Shown in pieces: positions 63,096 to 64,000 of a DNA stretch of 64,000 bases. The position numbers and the translations under genes were made by a program. The notes under the pieces were generated by a model. The model ran no database searches. It saw only the letters and a list, made by a program, of their open reading frames with translations, and was not told where the DNA came from. The stretch spans positions 1,428,001 through 1,492,000 of the forward strand of contig JAQFVV010000184.1 of the NCBI GenBank assembly GCA_028023455.1, read 5' to 3'. This stretch comes from Epiperipatus broadwayi. Its lineage: Eukaryota > Onychophora > Udeonychophora > Euonychophora > Peripatidae. Each line of letters starts with the position of its first letter. Within the stretch, counting starts at the first letter, position 1.

Positions 63096-63783
63096 TTTTT
63101 TATTTTTTAAAATTCAATCCTAACAATATGCAGTACTTATTATTTTATACCTTTTTAAAATACAATTCCCCATCAACCTTCCCATCTCCACTCAACTCAC
63201 TTTTACAACTAATCATATAATAGTATCCTCAAAAACTCTACATTACTTACTATTAAATAATTATATAAATTTCAATAACAAAATTGTGTCATATCATTTA
63301 TTTTTACACCTATGACCCACAGACAATTTGTACATAATATATAATATTAAATATCCATTTAAAATATTTCAAGAATTGATATGGTCACATTATAATATAA
63401 TTATTTGCCACATTTCTATAATTTATTGTTTTATTAACTTAAAATCAACATAATATTTAACTTCAAAGAATAATCATATTACAGATACCACATGAAAATA
63501 TAATACTCTACTAATAAAATTTTTATTTTAATTTTATTTTAATTTTATAATCAACATCTAATCAATTATAAATATTATTATAAAATACTAATTATACTTA
63601 TCACTTTATTCTCCTAACATATACTAATCCTAAAATTATATATCTTAATCCCTAATTAAATATTTAGCCTAAAACGTTGTGGCCAAAAACTTTCTTGACC
63701 ACCTATCGGGCTGATAAAATTGTAACTTTAACATATCAAACCGATAACGTTTGAACATCTAAATCCTATATAAACGTATCATG
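63096..63783 (-). other. E2 5' leader
   Basis: Untranslated AT-rich sequence between primer binding site and gag. No packaging signal or other element is recognisable by eye. Confidence 0.5.
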
Positions 63784-63802
63784 CCAATCACGTTGAGCGC
63801 CA
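63784..63802 (-). promoter_or_regulatory. Primer binding site of E2 (tRNA-Lys-like)
   Basis: Minus strand TGGCGCTCAACGTG, 14 of the first 14 positions matching the complement of animal tRNA-Lys 3' end (TGGCGCCCAACGTG) except one. It lies 16 nt inside the LTR end at 63819, a little farther than usual. Confidence 0.7.
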
Positions 63803-63818
63803 AAATCTTCCTACCCTT

Positions 63819-64000
63819 TGTACCCTTACTTCTTGATATATAAAATAGTTTAAAATACAACTAGCTCAGTTACATTATTATGCTTAATTAAAATTTGCAT
63901 ATCTATCTTTAATATACTTTTATATTATCACATCTTAATTAAATTTATTATCAATTATCCAAATCAATATAGTTCTAGATTATATTAATTAAATAAGTAT
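63819..64000 (-). repeat. 5' LTR of E2, first 182 bp in the window
   Basis: Direct repeat of 53670-53851, starting TGTACCCTTACTTCTTGATA in both. The rest lies beyond the window. Confidence 0.95.

Noticed and set aside
61512-63220. Plus-strand frames opposite gag and its leader
   Set aside because: Antisense shadows of gag or leader sequence.

Overview
The window looks like transposon-dominated, gene-poor DNA from an invertebrate animal. I cannot name the species. It is very AT-rich (by eye about three quarters A+T). It has long perfect (TAA)n and (TA)n microsatellites and no convincing host gene. Almost everything recognisable is a retroelement: an apurinic-endonuclease (APE) type LINE, an RTE-like LINE fossil, several Ty3/Gypsy LTR elements, a Penelope-like element and several tRNA-derived SINEs. 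Only three long open frames look intact: LINE ORF1, LINE ORF2 and a Gypsy gag.

Layout. 1-1375: decayed minus-strand copy of the LINE family. 2367-2638: nearly loopless 184-bp palindrome inside a 14-bp target-site duplication. 3281-9018: an apparently intact two-ORF LINE between TAA microsatellites. 9830-11670: two LINE 3' fragments as a long inverted repeat. 12640-15323: an unidentified C-terminal reading frame, AT-rich DNA with GC-richer patches, and a 23-bp inverted repeat pair. 15968-17933: two (TTA)n arrays and an RTE-like fossil. 21371-21497: a 101-bp SINE with a poly(G) end and 13-bp target duplication.

24785-33677: decayed Gypsy element E1 (gag, protease, RT, RNase H, integrase, all minus strand). 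It abuts a second Gypsy RT relic, E5 (33680-34620). 35519-35610: a 92-bp SINE. 39579-48553: a third decayed Gypsy element, E4, split by a Penelope-like remnant (43075-45209) with inverted long terminal repeats and a GIY-YIG endonuclease relic; that remnant is itself hit by a SINE-related insertion. 53670-64000: Gypsy element E2, minus strand and cut by the window edge. It keeps a 650-codon gag, has lost all pol except the last ~65 codons of integrase, and its terminal inverted repeats, polypurine tract and primer site together imply an LTR of about 6.3 kb.

How the parts relate. The LINE encodes its own RNA-binding protein and endonuclease/RT, and seems to insert into TAA repeats. The SINEs need enzymes in trans. 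E2 keeps only gag and cis signals, so it would need another element's pol. E1 and E2 share gag homology, a tRNA-Lys-like primer site and the same polypurine layout, so they belong to one lineage. The most interesting points are the giant-LTR gag-only element E2, the nested Penelope remnant, the LINE in its microsatellite, and the short SINEs.
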